Of a stretch of 64,000 bases of DNA, positions 1 through 8,316 are shown piece by piece (position 1 is the stretch's first letter; each line of letters begins with the position of its first letter). A program made the position numbers and the translations under genes. The stretch is taken from positions 1-64,000 of the forward strand of contig NZ_BCYY01000010.1 in assembly GCF_001598435.1 (NCBI RefSeq), in the 5' to 3' direction. Under the pieces are notes generated by a model. The model had not been told where the DNA came from. It did no database searches and saw nothing but the letters and a program-made list of their open reading frames with translations. This DNA comes from Sphingomonas pituitosa NBRC 102491. Lineage in GTDB: Bacteria; Pseudomonadota; Alphaproteobacteria; Sphingomonadales; Sphingomonadaceae.

Positions 1-1110
1 CGAGCAAACGCCGCTAGGATTGCGAGCACCTACAGCTATGCCTCTCCGCATTGGCTGACCTTCAAGCAAGCGCTTGCGCTTGGTGGATGCGTCCGCAAGG
101 GCGAGAAGGGTTCGACCGTCGTCTATGCCAACAAGATTGAGGTTGACGCCGACAAGAGTGGAGAGAGCAGCGAGGACGGCAAGCGTCAGGTGGCGTTCCT
201 TAAGCGCTATACCGTTTTCAATGCCGAGCAAATCGATGGCATCGAGGCGAAATATCCAACCCCCGCGCCGATCATCACCGCAACCAATTCCGATGAGCGG
301 GATGCCGAGCTGGACGCGCTTTTCGCTCGCATCCCCGTCGCCCTGAAACACTTCGGATCTCAGCCCTATTATCAGCCGAGGGGCGATCATGTGGTCATGC
401 CCGAGTTTGCCGATTTCCACACCAGCGATGACTATTATTCGACCCTAACGCACGAACTTTGCCACGCGACGGGACATGTTGACCGACTTGCCCGTCCCTC
501 TCTCATTTCCACGAAGCGCGAGGACTACGCCCGAGAGGAATTGGTTGCCGAGCTAGGGGCGGCGTTCGTCAGCGCGACCATCGGCATCAAGCTTCACGAC
601 CGTGAAGACCACGCCGCCTATCTGGCGAGTTGGCTACAGGCCCTGCGCAACGACAAGCGGTGCATCTTCACCGCCGCCCGCCTAGCCCAGGACGCGTCCG
701 ACTGGCTCTTGAGCCGCATGGCCGTTGAGACGGCCCCTGAACTGGACGCGGCGGCGCGACTGGCCTATGATCCCAAAATCACGACCGTCGCCATCATTGA
801 CGGCGGTGAGCGCCACCATTTCAATCAGCCGCTACTTTCGGGGTTGCCGACGTGCAAGCCAGGTCCGCATTTCGGCGATCTCGCGCCTTTGGGTTGCCAC
901 CACTGCGGCCGCGAGGCGGCGCACGGCGGGATCTCGGCCATACTTCAATTCGATTTCAGCCATCGCGATAGCGCCTTCATGATGGGGAATCATCGCGCGC
1001 ATAAAATCGGCGTCGGCATCACCCGTGAAGGCTACGTCCATATCGCCATGCATCTTGGCATTTGCGGCCCGGTAGGCCCGCGTAGCGGGCGGCTCGTTTC
1101 GCGAGCCTGA
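1..1110 (+). CDS. ArdC-family antirestriction protein, 5'-truncated by the window, with a chimeric 3' end
   Basis: The frame is open from base 1. It encodes the middle of an ArdC protein (the ssDNA-binding-type domain segment with [12 protein letters not shown] and [15 protein letters not shown]), then the zincin-like domain with an HELCH motif followed by ATGHVDRL. ArdC proteins of conjugative plasmids protect incoming DNA from host restriction. ArdC-like sequence fades at about base 740. From 832 the frame only reads antisense through the opposing DUF305 gene before stopping at 1108-1110. The natural C-terminus therefore seems replaced where the metal island begins, between about 740 and 831. 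A second, complete ArdC paralogue lies at 23825-24715. Whether the longer tail is made, or matters, cannot be told. Confidence 0.8.
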   Translation, partial: RANAARIASTYSYASPHWLTFKQALALGGCVRKGEKGSTVVYANKIEVDADKSGESSEDGKRQVAFLKRYTVFNAEQIDGIEAKYPTPAPIITATNSDERDAELDALFARIPVALKHFGSQPYYQPRGDHVVMPEFADFHTSDDYYSTLTHELCHATGHVDRLARPSLISTKREDYAREELVAELGAAFVSATIGIKLHDREDHAAYLASWLQALRNDKRCIFTAARLAQDASDWLLSRMAVETAPELDAAARLAYDPKITTVAIIDGGERHHFNQPLLSGLPTCKPGPHFGDLAPLGCHHCGREAAHGGISAILQFDFSHRDSAFMMGNHRAHKIGVGITREGYVHIAMHLGICGPVGPRSGRLVSRA

Positions 1111-1218
1111 CACGGCACCAGTTGACCCATGCTGGGTATGCTGTGCCTTCGCGGAAAGCGGGGTTAAGACAGCGGTCATTGCCAGCATCAGCGCGAACGG
1201 CCTGTTGCTTCCGATCAT
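832..1218 (-). CDS. DUF305 secreted protein
   Basis: 128 residues with an N-terminal signal peptide (hydrophobic [15 protein letters not shown], predicted cut after AKA). The DUF305 hallmark [13 protein letters not shown] follows, and the C-terminal helix ends in [15 protein letters not shown]305 proteins are periplasmic or exported ferritin-like four-helix proteins often found in copper and other metal-resistance clusters. The paired His residues (PHHEG) and the nearby acidic residues are the presumed metal ligands. A GGAGAAG ribosome-binding site lies just upstream of the ATG. It is the last gene of the minus-strand metal island. The metal specificity is inferred only from context. Confidence 0.85.
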   Translation of the reverse strand: MIGSNRPFALMLAMTAVLTPLSAKAQHTQHGSTGAVSGSRNEPPATRAYRAANAKMHGDMDVAFTGDADADFMRAMIPHHEGAIAMAEIELKYGRDPAVRRLAAAVVATQRREIAEMRTWLARRQPRK

Positions 1219-1276
1219 TACGATTCTTCTCCAGTGATAGTGATTCGGTTCATGGGGCGGGCGAAGGTGGCTCGCT

Positions 1277-1507
1277 TCAGCGTCCGGACTGCCGCCCCGC
1301 CGCCGCGTCGAGCTCGGCCACGGCCTGCGCCGCGGCCTCGCAGTCGCTGCCGGTCTCTTGGCCCCGCTCGCAGCGTGTGACGACCGGTCTCGCCTCTTCC
1401 GCGTGGAAGCGGAAATAGCCGGCGTCGCGTGGTTTAATCAGCCCGCATCCGGACAGAACGATTGTCGCGACAACGGCGATGATCGCCTGCTGCTTGCTGT
1501 TCCCCAT
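1277..1507 (-). CDS. EexN-like small lipoprotein
   Basis: 76-residue lipoprotein with signal peptide and lipobox IVLSGC. The short mature part has an aromatic-HAEEA segment, then two cysteines spaced about ten residues apart, the last followed by EAAAQA. This pattern resembles EexN-family entry-exclusion lipoproteins of conjugative systems. The ATG was chosen at 1507 because a GAGAGGA sequence sits about eight bases upstream and because it overlaps the stop of the preceding gene (TAATG). A longer start at 1525 is possible. Entry-exclusion function is inferred from the short motif only. Its place at the end of a metal operon is odd. Confidence 0.55.
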   Translation of the reverse strand: MGNSKQQAIIAVVATIVLSGCGLIKPRDAGYFRFHAEEARPVVTRCERGQETGSDCEAAAQAVAELDAAAGRQSGR

Positions 1508-1728
1508 TATGTCGATCCTCTCCATATTCCGGCCCAACGCCACTTCCCTCCGTTGCGACGCCATGCGTGAAATCCGCTGCGGTGAAGCCATCCAACCCAC
1601 TTGATGAGAACGATCGCGCTGGCTGGCGAGATCAGGCTAAAGGCACGAGCGAAGCGTGTGATGCGGACAAGCATCGAAGCCGCCATGAGCCAAAGGCCGG
1701 CAGGAAAGGCGGGCAGCAGGTCAGCCAT
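1507..1728 (-). CDS. small basic membrane protein, unknown function
   Basis: 73 residues with two hydrophobic stretches near the N-terminus (LPAFPAGLWLMAASML and FSLISPASAIVLIKWVGWL) and an Arg/Trp-rich C-terminus. The start overlaps the stop of the corrected dedA frame as TGATG. Its stop overlaps the start of the lipoprotein gene as TAATG. This tight coupling on both sides is the main reason to treat it as a real gene. I do not recognise the family. Confidence 0.45.
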   Translation of the reverse strand: MADLLPAFPAGLWLMAASMLVRITRFARAFSLISPASAIVLIKWVGWLHRSGFHAWRRNGGKWRWAGIWRGST

Positions 1729-2323
1729 CAATGGCCACCCCTTGATCGCCCGAAAGTCGCGACCCGCCAAAGATACCAGATGACGGCCAGCGCGAGCACG
1801 GCGTTGCTGACCGGCTCGATGAGCTATAGCGTTCGCCCAGCTCATAGCCCGCCAGCACGAGGATAACGGTCCATATGGCCGAGCCGGTGAGCGTCGAGAC
1901 CAAGAATGGACCAAGGGGCATCCCGCTGACCCCTGCGGGCACCGAAATCAGGGTCCGGACTCCCGGGACCATGCGCCCGAACAGAACCGCCCAACGACCG
2001 TAGCGGTCGAACCAGCGGTCGACATGATCGACCTCGCCGGGCGTCAACGTCAGCCATCGGCCGTGGCGGGAAGCAAAGCGCTTCAATCGATCGATGCCGA
2101 TCCAGCGGCCGACATAGTACCACAGCACTGCCCCTGCAGCCGATCCGAGGGTGCCGGCGATTGCCACCACCCACAGCGAGCCGCGCCCCTGCGCAGCGGT
2201 GTAGCCGGCAAGTGGCAGGATCACTTCCGACGGGATCGGGGGAAAGACGTTCTCCGCCAGCATCAACAGGAAGACGCCAAAGCCGCCGAGTGACGCGAGG
2301 ATCGATGTTATAATGTCGAACAC
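1728..2323 (-). CDS. DedA-family membrane protein with an apparent frameshift near the 3' end
   Basis: The first about 165 residues are a typical DedA protein: a hydrophobic N-terminus, FPPIPSEVILPLAGY, then the signature FGRMVPGVRTLISVPAG and GYELGERY. DedA proteins are inner-membrane lipid or flavin-related transporters supporting envelope homeostasis. After GERYSS the continuous frame turns into an unlike Ser/Arg-rich tail ending at 1721. Shifting frame at about 1820-1823 restores a DedA-like tail (IEPVSNAVLALAVIWYLW) ending at 1728, exactly where the next gene starts. A one-base loss, in the molecule or in the sequencing, explains this. If real, the last transmembrane segment is lost. Confidence 0.75.
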
Positions 2324-2335
2324 AAACCAGCCTCG

Positions 2336-2815
2336 TCAGAAGATCCAATAGGAGATCGCGCAAATCACGAGCAGGAGGGCGACGACGGACCCAACGATCC
2401 GATTTTCCAGGCGCGGACATTCGACGTTCCTGATCCGCACGGCGACCTGCCAAGCGGGTCGAACCGGACACCGCCACGAACCTGCGGCAATCCGATCCAG
2501 CTCGGCATCCGACAACCCGAAGAACGATTTTGCTTCACCGCGCGATCGTCCCGCCAACCCCATCACCCGCAGCACCACGTCGCTCCATGCGACATCGATC
2601 GCGCTCGGCCGATCGACCATCGTGCCGCGCGCGTCGCCGCCCGCCCACGAAGGGGACAGCAGGCCGATGATCTGGTGGGGATTGCGCTCCAGCAGCGTCG
2701 CCCAGCGCAGCAAGCGATGTTGGCGGTCACGCGCCGCGATGGTCCTTGCCGGTGCCCAGCGCCGGGTAAGGGATCGCACAGGCCGCATCCATCGGCTCGC
2801 CCAAGGGCTCGTCAT
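2336..2815 (-). CDS. hypothetical protein with C-terminal membrane anchor
   Basis: 159 residues. The N-terminal half is Arg/Trp-rich. The middle holds an acidic-amphipathic segment (FFGLSDAELDRIAAGSW) and the last 20 residues are one transmembrane helix (VGSVVALLLVICAISYWIF). The start overlaps the mgtC stop as ATGA, and dedA begins 12 bases after its stop, so it is translated within the metal-island unit. I do not recognise a family. A role in the envelope is suggested only by the tail anchor and by its MgtC and DedA neighbours. Confidence 0.55.
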   Translation of the reverse strand: MTSPWASRWMRPVRSLTRRWAPARTIAARDRQHRLLRWATLLERNPHQIIGLLSPSWAGGDARGTMVDRPSAIDVAWSDVVLRVMGLAGRSRGEAKSFFGLSDAELDRIAAGSWRCPVRPAWQVAVRIRNVECPRLENRIVGSVVALLLVICAISYWIF

Positions 2816-3267
2816 CGGCTCGCCGAGCTGCCGACGTCGCCATTGGTGGCGCGCTTGAGCGGACGAGAGCAGCGCAGGGTGAGGAAGGTGGTAGCGCTCA
2901 GGATGAAGGCGATGTCGTATAGGCCGTAGCCCACGGCCGCGCCGAGCGCGCCAGTCGCCCACAGACTGGCCGCCGTCGCTGTGCCTGACGCCTTGTCGCC
3001 CTTCTTCAGAATCGCGCCGCCCCCGATGAAGCCGACACCCGTAATCAGACCTTCGAGCAACCTGGCTTGCGCTGGAGACGTGCGGCCGAGGATCGCAATG
3101 CTCACCAGCACGAAGCCGCAACTGGCGATGGCAACCAACGGGAATGTACGGATGCCTGCGCTGCGGGCGTCCTTCTCGCGATCCCAGCCAACAGGAAGGG
3201 CGAGCGCGTAGGCGACGGCGAGACTGATGATATGGGTGGTTATCTCCCACCACGAGCTTTGAAACAT
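2812..3267 (-). CDS. MgtC/SapB-family membrane protein
   Basis: 151 residues with about four transmembrane helices and the conserved N-terminal MgtC/SapB region: LALPVGWDREKDARSAGIRTFPL, shortened here by residue count, then the glycine-rich GLITGVGFIGGGAILKKG. MgtC proteins modulate membrane ATPases and magnesium or envelope homeostasis. This one lacks the C-terminal ACT-like domain of pathogen MgtC proteins, as the short SapB-type members do. It follows the HAD gene after a 114-base gap and overlaps the next gene by four bases. The function in metal stress is inferred. Confidence 0.85.
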   Translation of the reverse strand: MFQSSWWEITTHIISLAVAYALALPVGWDREKDARSAGIRTFPLVAIASCGFVLVSIAILGRTSPAQARLLEGLITGVGFIGGGAILKKGDKASGTATAASLWATGALGAAVGYGLYDIAFILSATTFLTLRCSRPLKRATNGDVGSSASR

Positions 3268-3381
3268 GCCGGCCTGCCTGTTCTACGCGATTGCTCCAGA
3301 TCGGAGGTAAAGGGGTAAGGTCGGGCCGAGAGTCCCACAGACGTTCAGGCCCAAGGCGGGGATCGCGAACATCGGCGATCC

Positions 3382-4131
3382 CTACCGGTGCAGACATGCG
3401 ATGATGGCAGTCACGACGGCGGTGGTTTCCGCAACGTCGCGCACTCTCACCGTATCGAGGCCAATTTCAGCGGCGGGATAGTCATTCCCACCGGGGAAGA
3501 TCGCATCGCCGATGAACAGCATCCCGTCGAGCGGGACGCCGCTTTCAGCACTCAAGCGCTTCAGGCCATAGCCCTTGTCCACCCCTGCCCTGGTCACGTC
3601 GATCGATGTCGTGCCACCTAGATTGATCGAGAGGTCCGGCAGCGTCGCGCGCAACGTGGCCTGCAACGCGGTCCGCTTCTTTCGGTCAGGATCCCACGCT
3701 TCCTTTTCCTTTAGCGGCGCTGCCTGCCCCAGCCCCGAAAAGGTAATCTGGCTGCCCCGGTCCTCAATCCGTTCGCCCCAGATACGTTCGTCGGCGAGGC
3801 CGGCATCGGTCAGGGCCTGATCGAAGGCCGCGCGGATCGTCGCCTTCTCTGCATCGTCGAACAGCTCGGTATAGACTGCGCGCCAAGCGCCATTGATGAA
3901 CCGATAGAGTTTTGTGCCTGTGGTCGGCATCAACCAGAGACGGTCAAGCGCGGCGCCGGCAGGAAGACGCGAGGCGACCTGCTTTTCGAACTGCGGCCAG
4001 TCCCCGCCCGAGATCACCGCCACATCCGTGACGGCGAGCAATCGGGCGAGGGTTGCGGCCATATCTTCCGATAGCGGCCGCTTGCTCTCGGCAAGCGTGC
4101 CGTCGAGGTCGAAGGCGATCATCCACTTCAT
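3382..4131 (-). CDS. HAD-IIB hydrolase, eukaryotic-phosphomannomutase-like
   Basis: 249 residues. HAD motif I is AFDLDGTLAESK near residues 6-17 (Asp nucleophile and Asp+2 acid/base). Motif II lies around VAVISGG, and motif IV is FIGDAIFPGGND near residue 215. The last motif is typical of the phosphomannomutase branch of HAD-IIB enzymes and of sugar-phosphate phosphatases. The protein should be cytosolic and Mg-dependent. Its start overlaps the ATPase stop as ATGA. Why a sugar-phosphate-type HAD enzyme sits in a metal island is not clear, and no substrate can be assigned. Confidence 0.8.
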   Translation of the reverse strand: MKWMIAFDLDGTLAESKRPLSEDMAATLARLLAVTDVAVISGGDWPQFEKQVASRLPAGAALDRLWLMPTTGTKLYRFINGAWRAVYTELFDDAEKATIRAAFDQALTDAGLADERIWGERIEDRGSQITFSGLGQAAPLKEKEAWDPDRKKRTALQATLRATLPDLSINLGGTTSIDVTRAGVDKGYGLKRLSAESGVPLDGMLFIGDAIFPGGNDYPAAEIGLDTVRVRDVAETTAVVTAIIACLHR

Positions 4132-6629
4132 GCTGCCTTCCCCGCCGGATCGCGGTAGGCGAGCAGCCTGAGCGCATTGATGACAACAAGCAGCGTTGAT
4201 CCTTCATGAACCGCCACCGCTGGCCCAATACCGAGGCCAAGGATGGTGGCAGGAACGAGGAAGGCGACGACACCCAGGCTGACGAAGACGTTCTGCCGGA
4301 TAATTCCACGCGTATGCCGGCTTAGGCCCACCGCGAATGGCAAGTGCGCCAGATCGTCAGCCATCAGGGCGACGTCGGCTGTCTCCAGCGCAACGTCCGA
4401 CCCCGCCGCGCCCATCGCGATGCCGACCGTGGCGCTTGCCATCGCCGGGGCATCGTTCACGCCGTCACCCACCATTGCGACCTTGTCTTCGCCGGCGAGT
4501 TTCTTGATCGCCGCAACCTTGTCTTCGGGCATGAGGTCGCCCCACGCCTCGTCGATCCCGACATCGTTGGCGATCGCTTCGGCGACTTTCTGGTGGTCGC
4601 CAGAGATCATTATCATCCGCGACACGCCCATCTCGTGCAGCCGGCGCAGCGCGGTCTTTGCCGCTTCGCGGGGCGTGTCCATCAGGCCGATCGCGCCCAG
4701 GTCGCGGTCTCCCTTGCGGACCACCATCGTCGTGCGACCGTTCTCGCGCAGTTTCGCGATCGCGTTCTGCGCTCCCTGCCCCAGCGCCGGAATGCCCTCA
4801 CTCCCGAACATCTCGGCCTTGCCGATCCAGACCGTCTCGCCATCCACGCTCGCGGTGACGCCCCGACCGGTCAGGCTCTTGAGGTCGCCGGCAGTCGGCA
4901 CGGCACGATCGTTCAGTCGTTCGCGGCCGTCCTTGACGATCGCTTGGGCCAGAGGATGGTCGCTCAACGCTTCGACGGCGACGGCCAGCGCCAGCAGCTC
5001 GCCTTCATCGGCGCCATCGACGGGCACGACATCGGTGATGCGCGGACGACCTTCGGTCAGCGTCCCCGTCTTGTCGAAAGCAATCGCTTTGAGCGACCCG
5101 AGGTTTTCGAGCGGTGCACCGCCCTTCACGAGCACGCCGCCCCGCGCTGCACGGGCAACGCCAGACAGGACAGCGCTCGGCGTTGCGATGGCGAGCGCGC
5201 ACGGGCTTGCTGCCACCAGCACCGCCATCGCGCGATAGAAGCTGTCGCGGAACGGCTCGTCGACGACCACCCATGCGAAGAGCAGGAGCACCGACAGGAT
5301 CAGGACAGCAGGCACGAAGATCCGCTCAAACCGATCGGTGAAGCGCTGCGTCGGAGACTTCTGCGTCTCCGCCTCGCTCACCATCTTCACGACCTTGGCG
5401 AGCGCGCTTTCATTGGAACGGCGTGTCACCTCGATTTCGATCGCGCCGCCACCGTTGATCGTACCGGCGAAAACCCGGCTCTCCGCGTCCACTGCATCAG
5501 GCTTTGCCCGCGCCGCGGCGGCATCGGCGACCGGCACCTTGTCGACCGGGATGCTTTCACCCGTCACCGGGGCCTGGTTGATCGCGCTGGTGCCCGTGAT
5601 GACGAAGCCGTCAGCAGGCAGGCGCTCGTTCGGGCGGACGATGGCGACATCCCCAACGACCATTTGCTCGACCGGGATTTCGCTGGTCTGGCCGTCGCGT
5701 CGCACGGTCGCGGTTTCGGGCGCGAGCTTCGCCAGCGCCTCGATCGCCTTCTTGGCGCGTCCCATCGCGTAATGCTCAAGCGCATGGCCAAGGCTGAAAA
5801 GGAATAGCAGCAGCGCGCCTTCGGCCCATGCGCCCAGCGCAGCGGCGCCGGCGGCAGCGACCAACATCAGCGTGTCGATCTCGAACTTCTTCATCCGAAG
5901 GTTGTCGATCGCCTCGCGCAGCGTGAAGAACCCGCCGAAGAAATAGGCTGCGACATAGCAGGCCGTGGGCAGCCACTCCGGTGCGCCGGCAACCAGCCTC
6001 TCGATCGCATAGCCGATTCCCAGCAGCGCGCCGCAGGCAAGCGCGAAGATCAACTCGGTATTGGGGCCGAGAAATTCGGCGTGGCTATGGTCGTGACCAT
6101 CGCCGGGGCCGTGCTTCTCTTCGCCTGCGTCGTGGCCCCCGGGGCCGTGGTCGTGGCCGGCATGGTCATCGGCGGCGACCCGCTTGCCAACCCTCACCTG
6201 CAGCTTGCGAAGAGCAGCGCGCACTTCCTCTTCTGTGGTCTCTCGGCGATCATATTCGACCCGGACCGACCCGCTGGTGCTGGCGCTTGCCTGTACCACC
6301 CCGGGCAACGCGCATAGCGCATCGCTGACCGTGCGCGCCCGCCGTTCGTGACTGATCCCTGTCACCTGCCAGATCGCATGACCGTAGCGTTCAGTGATTT
6401 CGGCACCTGCGGCCCGCACCATTTCACGCAATCGCGGCAGCGGCAGCTTGGCGGCGTCGAAATGGATGCACAGGGCCGCCGGCGTGTCGCCGTCGAGGCA
6501 GATCACATGCGCCCGGTCGACGCCTTCGCGCTTCGACAGGGTTGATACGAGACGGTCCAGGCAAGCGTCGGCCGCGTCAGGAAGGTCCGGCAACAATACT
6601 GGAATATCGAGTTCGAGCTTGTCGTTCAT
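4128..6629 (-). CDS. P1B-4-type heavy-metal ATPase (Co/Zn/Cd exporter)
   Basis: 833 residues. Two HMA-like N-terminal folds (residues about 20-150) lack CxxC. They are followed by a His-rich linker (155-183, several HDH and HSH groups). The actuator TGES is at 356-359, membrane SPC at 475-477, phosphorylation DKTGT at 519-523, SDHPL at 556-560, GDGVNDAP near 715, and HEGST plus NALRLL in the last helix. SPC with HEGST marks the P1B-4 group (CzcP/CoaT-like), which exports Co, Zn or Cd from the cytoplasm. The ATG at 6629 has an ideal AAGGAGG upstream and overlaps the CDF stop. A longer in-frame start at 6755 lacks support. Confidence 0.9.
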   Translation of the reverse strand: MNDKLELDIPVLLPDLPDAADACLDRLVSTLSKREGVDRAHVICLDGDTPAALCIHFDAAKLPLPRLREMVRAAGAEITERYGHAIWQVTGISHERRARTVSDALCALPGVVQASASTSGSVRVEYDRRETTEEEVRAALRKLQVRVGKRVAADDHAGHDHGPGGHDAGEEKHGPGDGHDHSHAEFLGPNTELIFALACGALLGIGYAIERLVAGAPEWLPTACYVAAYFFGGFFTLREAIDNLRMKKFEIDTLMLVAAAGAAALGAWAEGALLLFLFSLGHALEHYAMGRAKKAIEALAKLAPETATVRRDGQTSEIPVEQMVVGDVAIVRPNERLPADGFVITGTSAINQAPVTGESIPVDKVPVADAAAARAKPDAVDAESRVFAGTINGGGAIEIEVTRRSNESALAKVVKMVSEAETQKSPTQRFTDRFERIFVPAVLILSVLLLFAWVVVDEPFRDSFYRAMAVLVAASPCALAIATPSAVLSGVARAARGGVLVKGGAPLENLGSLKAIAFDKTGTLTEGRPRITDVVPVDGADEGELLALAVAVEALSDHPLAQAIVKDGRERLNDRAVPTAGDLKSLTGRGVTASVDGETVWIGKAEMFGSEGIPALGQGAQNAIAKLRENGRTTMVVRKGDRDLGAIGLMDTPREAAKTALRRLHEMGVSRMIMISGDHQKVAEAIANDVGIDEAWGDLMPEDKVAAIKKLAGEDKVAMVGDGVNDAPAMASATVGIAMGAAGSDVALETADVALMADDLAHLPFAVGLSRHTRGIIRQNVFVSLGVVAFLVPATILGLGIGPAVAVHEGSTLLVVINALRLLAYRDPAGKAA

Positions 6630-7234
6630 GACGACCTCCTTTCGCTTTTCTTGGTTTCGGCGCTCGCGTCGCGCAGGATTTCGACACCGCCCTTGATGGC
6701 GATGATGGCGGTAGCGAAGCCGACCAGAAGGTCCGGCCAGTTGGTGCCCAGCCACAGCACCAGCACGCCCGCGATCAGGATGCCGCCATTGGAAATGAAG
6801 TCATTGAAGCTGAAGGTGGTGGCGGCCCGTAGGTTAACGTCCGGATCCTTGAGCCGCTGGAGCAGCCGCAGGCAGAGGTAGTTTACGACGCCGGCGATCG
6901 CCGACATGACCATCATGGTCGGTCCGATCGGCTCGCTGCCCTGAAGGTAGCGCCGGCCAACGTCGATCAATATACCGCCCGCGAAGATCAGCAGCATGAC
7001 GCCCGAAGCGACCGCAGCGCGTGTCTTCCACGTCTGGCCCCGGGTTAGCGCCACAAGGCTCAACGCATACACGGCCGTATCGGACAGGTTGTCGACACCG
7101 TTGGCGATCAGGGCGCTCGAATCCGCGAAAAATCCTGAGACGAAGAAGCCCGCCGCGATTGCCGCGTTCAGCAGCAGGACGATCCAGAGGGTGCGACGCT
7201 CTTCGCCGCCATTATTGTCGTTGCTCGGGATCAT
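6626..7234 (-). CDS. short cation diffusion facilitator
   Basis: 202 residues with about five to six transmembrane helices and no C-terminal cytoplasmic dimer domain. The helix-2 metal site region reads ALIANGVDNLSD and the helix-5 counterpart FSFNDFISNGG. The canonical His ligands of CzcD or YiiP are replaced by Asn and Asp, as in a recognised short subgroup of cation transporters. It should act as a proton antiporter exporting a divalent metal to the periplasm. ATGA overlaps join it to the ZIP gene upstream and the ATPase gene downstream. Metal specificity is unknown. Confidence 0.8.
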   Translation of the reverse strand: MIPSNDNNGGEERRTLWIVLLLNAAIAAGFFVSGFFADSSALIANGVDNLSDTAVYALSLVALTRGQTWKTRAAVASGVMLLIFAGGILIDVGRRYLQGSEPIGPTMMVMSAIAGVVNYLCLRLLQRLKDPDVNLRAATTFSFNDFISNGGILIAGVLVLWLGTNWPDLLVGFATAIIAIKGGVEILRDASAETKKSERRSS

Positions 7235-7917
7235 CCCATGATCTCCTCGAGCGTTAGCAGGGCAAGGAACCCTACGAAGAACATCGAGCTGATGAGCGGG
7301 GTGTCAGGCTTCTCGTGCGCCTCAACCAGCAGCTCTTCCGTGACGAGGTAGAGCAGCGCCATCAGCCCAAAGCTCAGGAAGCCAGCGACCATTACCGGCG
7401 AGAGCGTGGCGACAGGAACGGCAGCGAGCGCGCCGATCGGCAGCAGCAGCGCCAAGGCCGAGACGATCACGATGATGCGCAGGCGCGAGCGATAGGTTTC
7501 CGCCAGCTCGTTGGTCAGTGTCAGACCCAGGAAGAGCACTTCGAGTGTCAGCGCGATCGTCAGCAGAAATCCCGCCTTCTCGCCCGCGACGAACGCAAGG
7601 CCGAGCACCAGGCCATCGACCAGGATGTCGATGCCGATCGCGGCGAGCAGCGCCATCGGCCCCTTGAAGCGGGCCTCGAAAGCCTTGAGACCCAGCATCG
7701 TTACGACGCCCGCCGCCCCGCCGATCAACGTCGCGCTGGGCGAAGCCTCATGCTTGACCTGCGGCAGGATTTCAGTCGCTGCCGCCGCAAACACGACGCC
7801 GGCAGCAAGATGCTGTAGCCCCGCCACGAGGCCAGGATTTAACTTGGTGCGGCTCGCGATGATCGCGCCGAGCACGACCGCCAACACAGGCGCAAGCGTG
7901 TAGAGCAATGCCTGCAT
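7231..7917 (-). CDS. ZIP-family metal transporter
   Basis: 228 residues with about seven transmembrane helices. The helix-4 region GIDILVDGLVLGLAF and the following helix with LTLEVLFLGLTLTNEL carry acidic residues at ZIP metal-site positions. LVTEELLVEAHEK near the C-terminus supplies a further acidic/His group. ZIP proteins normally move Zn or related metals into the cytoplasm, so an importer-type protein among exporters deserves notice. It may instead act in regulated balance. It overlaps the downstream CDF gene by ATGA and lies three bases after the lipoprotein stop. Confidence 0.75.
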   Translation of the reverse strand: MQALLYTLAPVLAVVLGAIIASRTKLNPGLVAGLQHLAAGVVFAAAATEILPQVKHEASPSATLIGGAAGVVTMLGLKAFEARFKGPMALLAAIGIDILVDGLVLGLAFVAGEKAGFLLTIALTLEVLFLGLTLTNELAETYRSRLRIIVIVSALALLLPIGALAAVPVATLSPVMVAGFLSFGLMALLYLVTEELLVEAHEKPDTPLISSMFFVGFLALLTLEEIMG

Positions 7918-7920
7918 ATC

Positions 7921-8316
7921 CTATGATTCCTCCGGTGTTCGATGACAGACGCGGATCTTCCCGCGCTGCGTGAAGGCGATCGACCCGCCCGCCACGACTG
8001 CCCGCGACTGGTCGCCGCGAAATTCTTCGCCGGTCCGTTGCGCGTGCAGGATCTCGGTTCTGCCTTTGGGCAGGCAGGTGACAGCCATCTTCAGGCCGTC
8101 GTCGATGAAGTCGACATCGGCGCGCGATCCATCGTCGCAATACATGATGCGCTGCGCGATCAATCGAGGCGTCAGATGCTTTTCATGCGCCGGCTCGGCC
8201 GGTTCGCTTGGAGCGGGATTGCACGCCCCTACGACCATACCCGCGAACAGAACGGCGCCGATGCGCGCGGCTGTCAGGCCAGGCAGGTGCCGCAAGGCGC
8301 GCACCGCCCTCACCAC
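7921..8316 (-). CDS. MliC-like lipoprotein (copy 1)
   Basis: 131 residues with signal sequence and lipobox VVGAC. The mature domain begins IMYCDDGSRADVDFIDDG and continues with TCLPKGRTEI and GGSIAFTQRGKIRVC. Spacing and the two framing cysteines resemble the MliC/PliC C-type-lysozyme-inhibitor fold, a small outer-membrane-anchored beta-barrel domain. The start overlaps the bestrophin stop by seven bases. A related lipoprotein is encoded at 9616-9990. Lysozyme inhibition is not assured. In this setting the fold might bind metal or protect the wall. Confidence 0.6.
   Translation of the reverse strand: MVRAVRALRHLPGLTAARIGAVLFAGMVVGACNPAPSEPAEPAHEKHLTPRLIAQRIMYCDDGSRADVDFIDDGLKMAVTCLPKGRTEILHAQRTGEEFRGDQSRAVVAGGSIAFTQRGKIRVCHRTPEES

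Noticed and set aside
4344..5807. 487-codon open frame opposite the P1B ATPase
   Set aside because: It is fully covered by a gene with all ATPase motifs. No domain or start signal was seen.
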